The notes beneath the pieces were generated by a model. The model had not been told where the DNA came from. It saw only the letters and a program-made list of their open reading frames with translations, and searched no databases. Below, piece by piece: positions 6,380 through 7,031 of a stretch of 7,031 bases of DNA. Source of the DNA: Chloroflexota bacterium (GTDB lineage Bacteria; Chloroflexota; Ktedonobacteria; Ktedonobacterales; Ktedonobacteraceae); assembly GCA_005881295.1 (NCBI GenBank), contig VBHS01000130.1, positions 1-7,031 on the forward strand. The letters are read 5' to 3'. How positions within the stretch are numbered: the stretch's first letter is position 1; each line of letters begins with the position of its first letter. The position numbers were made by a program, and so were the translations under genes.

Positions 6380-6445
6380 TCGAAACACTTGACAAGTTTG
6401 CATAAGCTTATGTACACTAAAACATAGAAGCACAGCTTGTAATGA
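6380..6445. repeat. Right arm of 66-bp inverted repeat flanking the TIR-WD40 gene
   Basis: Reverse complement of the left arm (4477-4542) at 60 of 66 positions. It contains ACTTGACAAGT (6387-6397) and the perfect 12-bp palindrome CATAAGCTTATG (6401-6412); in the left arm the second palindrome is shortened to TAAGCTTA. The outer end is at 6445, 37 nt before the DeoR start codon. Confidence 0.9.
6389..6418 (+). promoter_or_regulatory. Predicted sigma-70-type promoter of the DeoR-family gene
   Basis: Consensus -35 TTGACA (6389-6394), an 18-nt spacer containing CATAAGCTTATG, and -10 TACACT (6413-6418, 4 of 6 matches). It points at the DeoR-type gene with a predicted 5' untranslated region of about 58 nt. 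Because it matches the sugar-operon promoter in the left arm, joint control, including autoregulation, is plausible. Confidence 0.55.
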
Positions 6446-6482
6446 ATTGAGAAAAGGATGCTTGGCAGGGGAGAGGTGCTCC

Positions 6483-7031
6483 ATGGAAGTATCAAAAGGG
6501 GATGGGGACATCCCCGTGCAGATGAGACGAGAGCACATACTTGCTTTCGTACAGTCACGGGACTTCGTACGCGTGAGCGATCTCAGCGCCAGGTTCCATG
6601 TATCTGAGGTCACGGTAAGAGGTGATCTCGACGCCCTGGCGGAGCTTGGGCAGATTCGCCGTATTCGTGGTGGGGCAATGCCGAAACTCCTCCCTCACCT
6701 GGAGCGACCTTTTGAAGAGGTGGAGACCTCACGCACCGCCGAGAAGTCTATTATAGGGCGGCTGGCGGCCAGTCTCATTGCCCAGGGAGAAACTATCATC
6801 CTCGATGTTGGCACCACGACCACCGCGGTTGCCCGTTCGCTAATCATACGGGATGATTTACGTGATATTGTTGTATTTACTAATTCCCTCAATATCGCAT
6901 TAGAGCTTGAAGTAGCTATCCCCCGTTTCACGGTCGTTGTCACTGGAGGAACCCTCAGACCCATGCAGCACTCGCTCGTTGATCCGATAGGAGGACTGTT
7001 GTTCGAGCGCATCAATGCTCACACCGTCTTT
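6483..7031 (+). CDS. DeoR-family transcriptional regulator, N-terminal part (cut by window edge)
   Basis: Sugar-phosphate-responsive regulator; 183 residues are visible and the frame is open at the window end. The N-terminal DeoR helix-turn-helix spans about 14-66: RREHILAFVQ, then VSDLSARFHVSEVTVRGDLDAL and the closing RRIRGGAMP. Residue 47 is Gly where the family usually has Arg (VRRDL). The effector domain begins after Lys88 (RTAEKSIIG) and shows ILDVGTTTT (106-114), VVFTNSLNIA (130-139) and VVTGGTLR (152-159), all in standard order. The start at 6483 is supported by GGGGAG/GAGG upstream; Met14 is an alternative with no ribosome site. Its promoter copy suggests it controls the divergent sugar operon and itself. 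The family is certain; the targets are inferred. Confidence 0.93.
   Translation, partial: MEVSKGDGDIPVQMRREHILAFVQSRDFVRVSDLSARFHVSEVTVRGDLDALAELGQIRRIRGGAMPKLLPHLERPFEEVETSRTAEKSIIGRLAASLIAQGETIILDVGTTTTAVARSLIIRDDLRDIVVFTNSLNIALELEVAIPRFTVVVTGGTLRPMQHSLVDPIGGLLFERINAHTVF

Noticed and set aside
4477..6445. Insertion sequence with terminal inverted repeats
   Set aside because: There is no transposase in the unit, no visible target-site duplication, and the arms read better as promoter/operator copies. A non-autonomous element is kept as an open alternative in the findings.
6498..6515. GGGGAT-N6-ATCCCC inverted repeat at the start of the DeoR coding region
   Set aside because: It is only 6 bp per arm, inside coding sequence, and too short to claim as an operator without further evidence.
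6334..6613. Minus-strand open frames overlapping the right repeat arm and the DeoR start
   Set aside because: They are reverse-strand shadows. The similarity of their peptides to one from the left arm (LMQTCQVFR) only reflects the DNA inverted repeat.

Overview
The window looks like chromosomal DNA from a Chloroflexota bacterium of the Ktedonobacteria type. This is inferred from three things: a Tat-type lipoprotein binding protein with an SRRRFLQ motif, a TIR-WD40 protein of a kind I associate with that group, and moderate GC content. No rRNA or other taxonomic marker is present, so the assignment is tentative.

Left half, minus strand (4114 down to 1): a carbohydrate-uptake operon. The order is a Tat-exported lipoprotein solute-binding protein (4114-2819), a 219-nt intergenic stretch rich in inverted repeats, two CUT1-family permeases (MalF-like 2599-1631, MalG-like 1556-675) and the N-terminal two thirds or so of a cytoplasmic GH43 glycosidase (649-1, cut by the window edge). 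No ATPase gene is present; such operons often use a shared MsiK/MalK-type ATPase encoded elsewhere. The GH43 suggests xylo- or arabino-oligosaccharides as substrate.

Centre (4115-6482): a 542-residue protein with an N-terminal TIR domain, one membrane segment preceded by a twin-arginine motif, and a seven-blade WD40 propeller (4621-6249). It sits between two 66-bp inverted-repeat arms (4477-4542 and 6380-6445; 60 of 66 positions identical by hand alignment). Each arm contains an outward-facing promoter-like sequence, TTGACA-N18-TATACT on the left (towards the sugar operon) and TTGACA-N18-TACACT on the right (towards the regulator gene). Two palindromes lie in the -35 and spacer region.

Right edge, plus strand (6483-7031): the N-terminal 183 residues of a DeoR-family sugar-responsive regulator.

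A working model is that the DeoR-type regulator and the sugar operon are transcribed outward from duplicated promoter/operator modules, so they would be co-regulated, with the TIR-WD40 gene lodged between them. Whether that gene is part of the regulon or a mobile insertion bounded by the repeats cannot be decided from this sequence. The sugar operon would have an untranslated leader of about 380 nt, which contains a LacI-type palindrome, an additional inverted repeat and a third palindrome near the ribosome-binding site.
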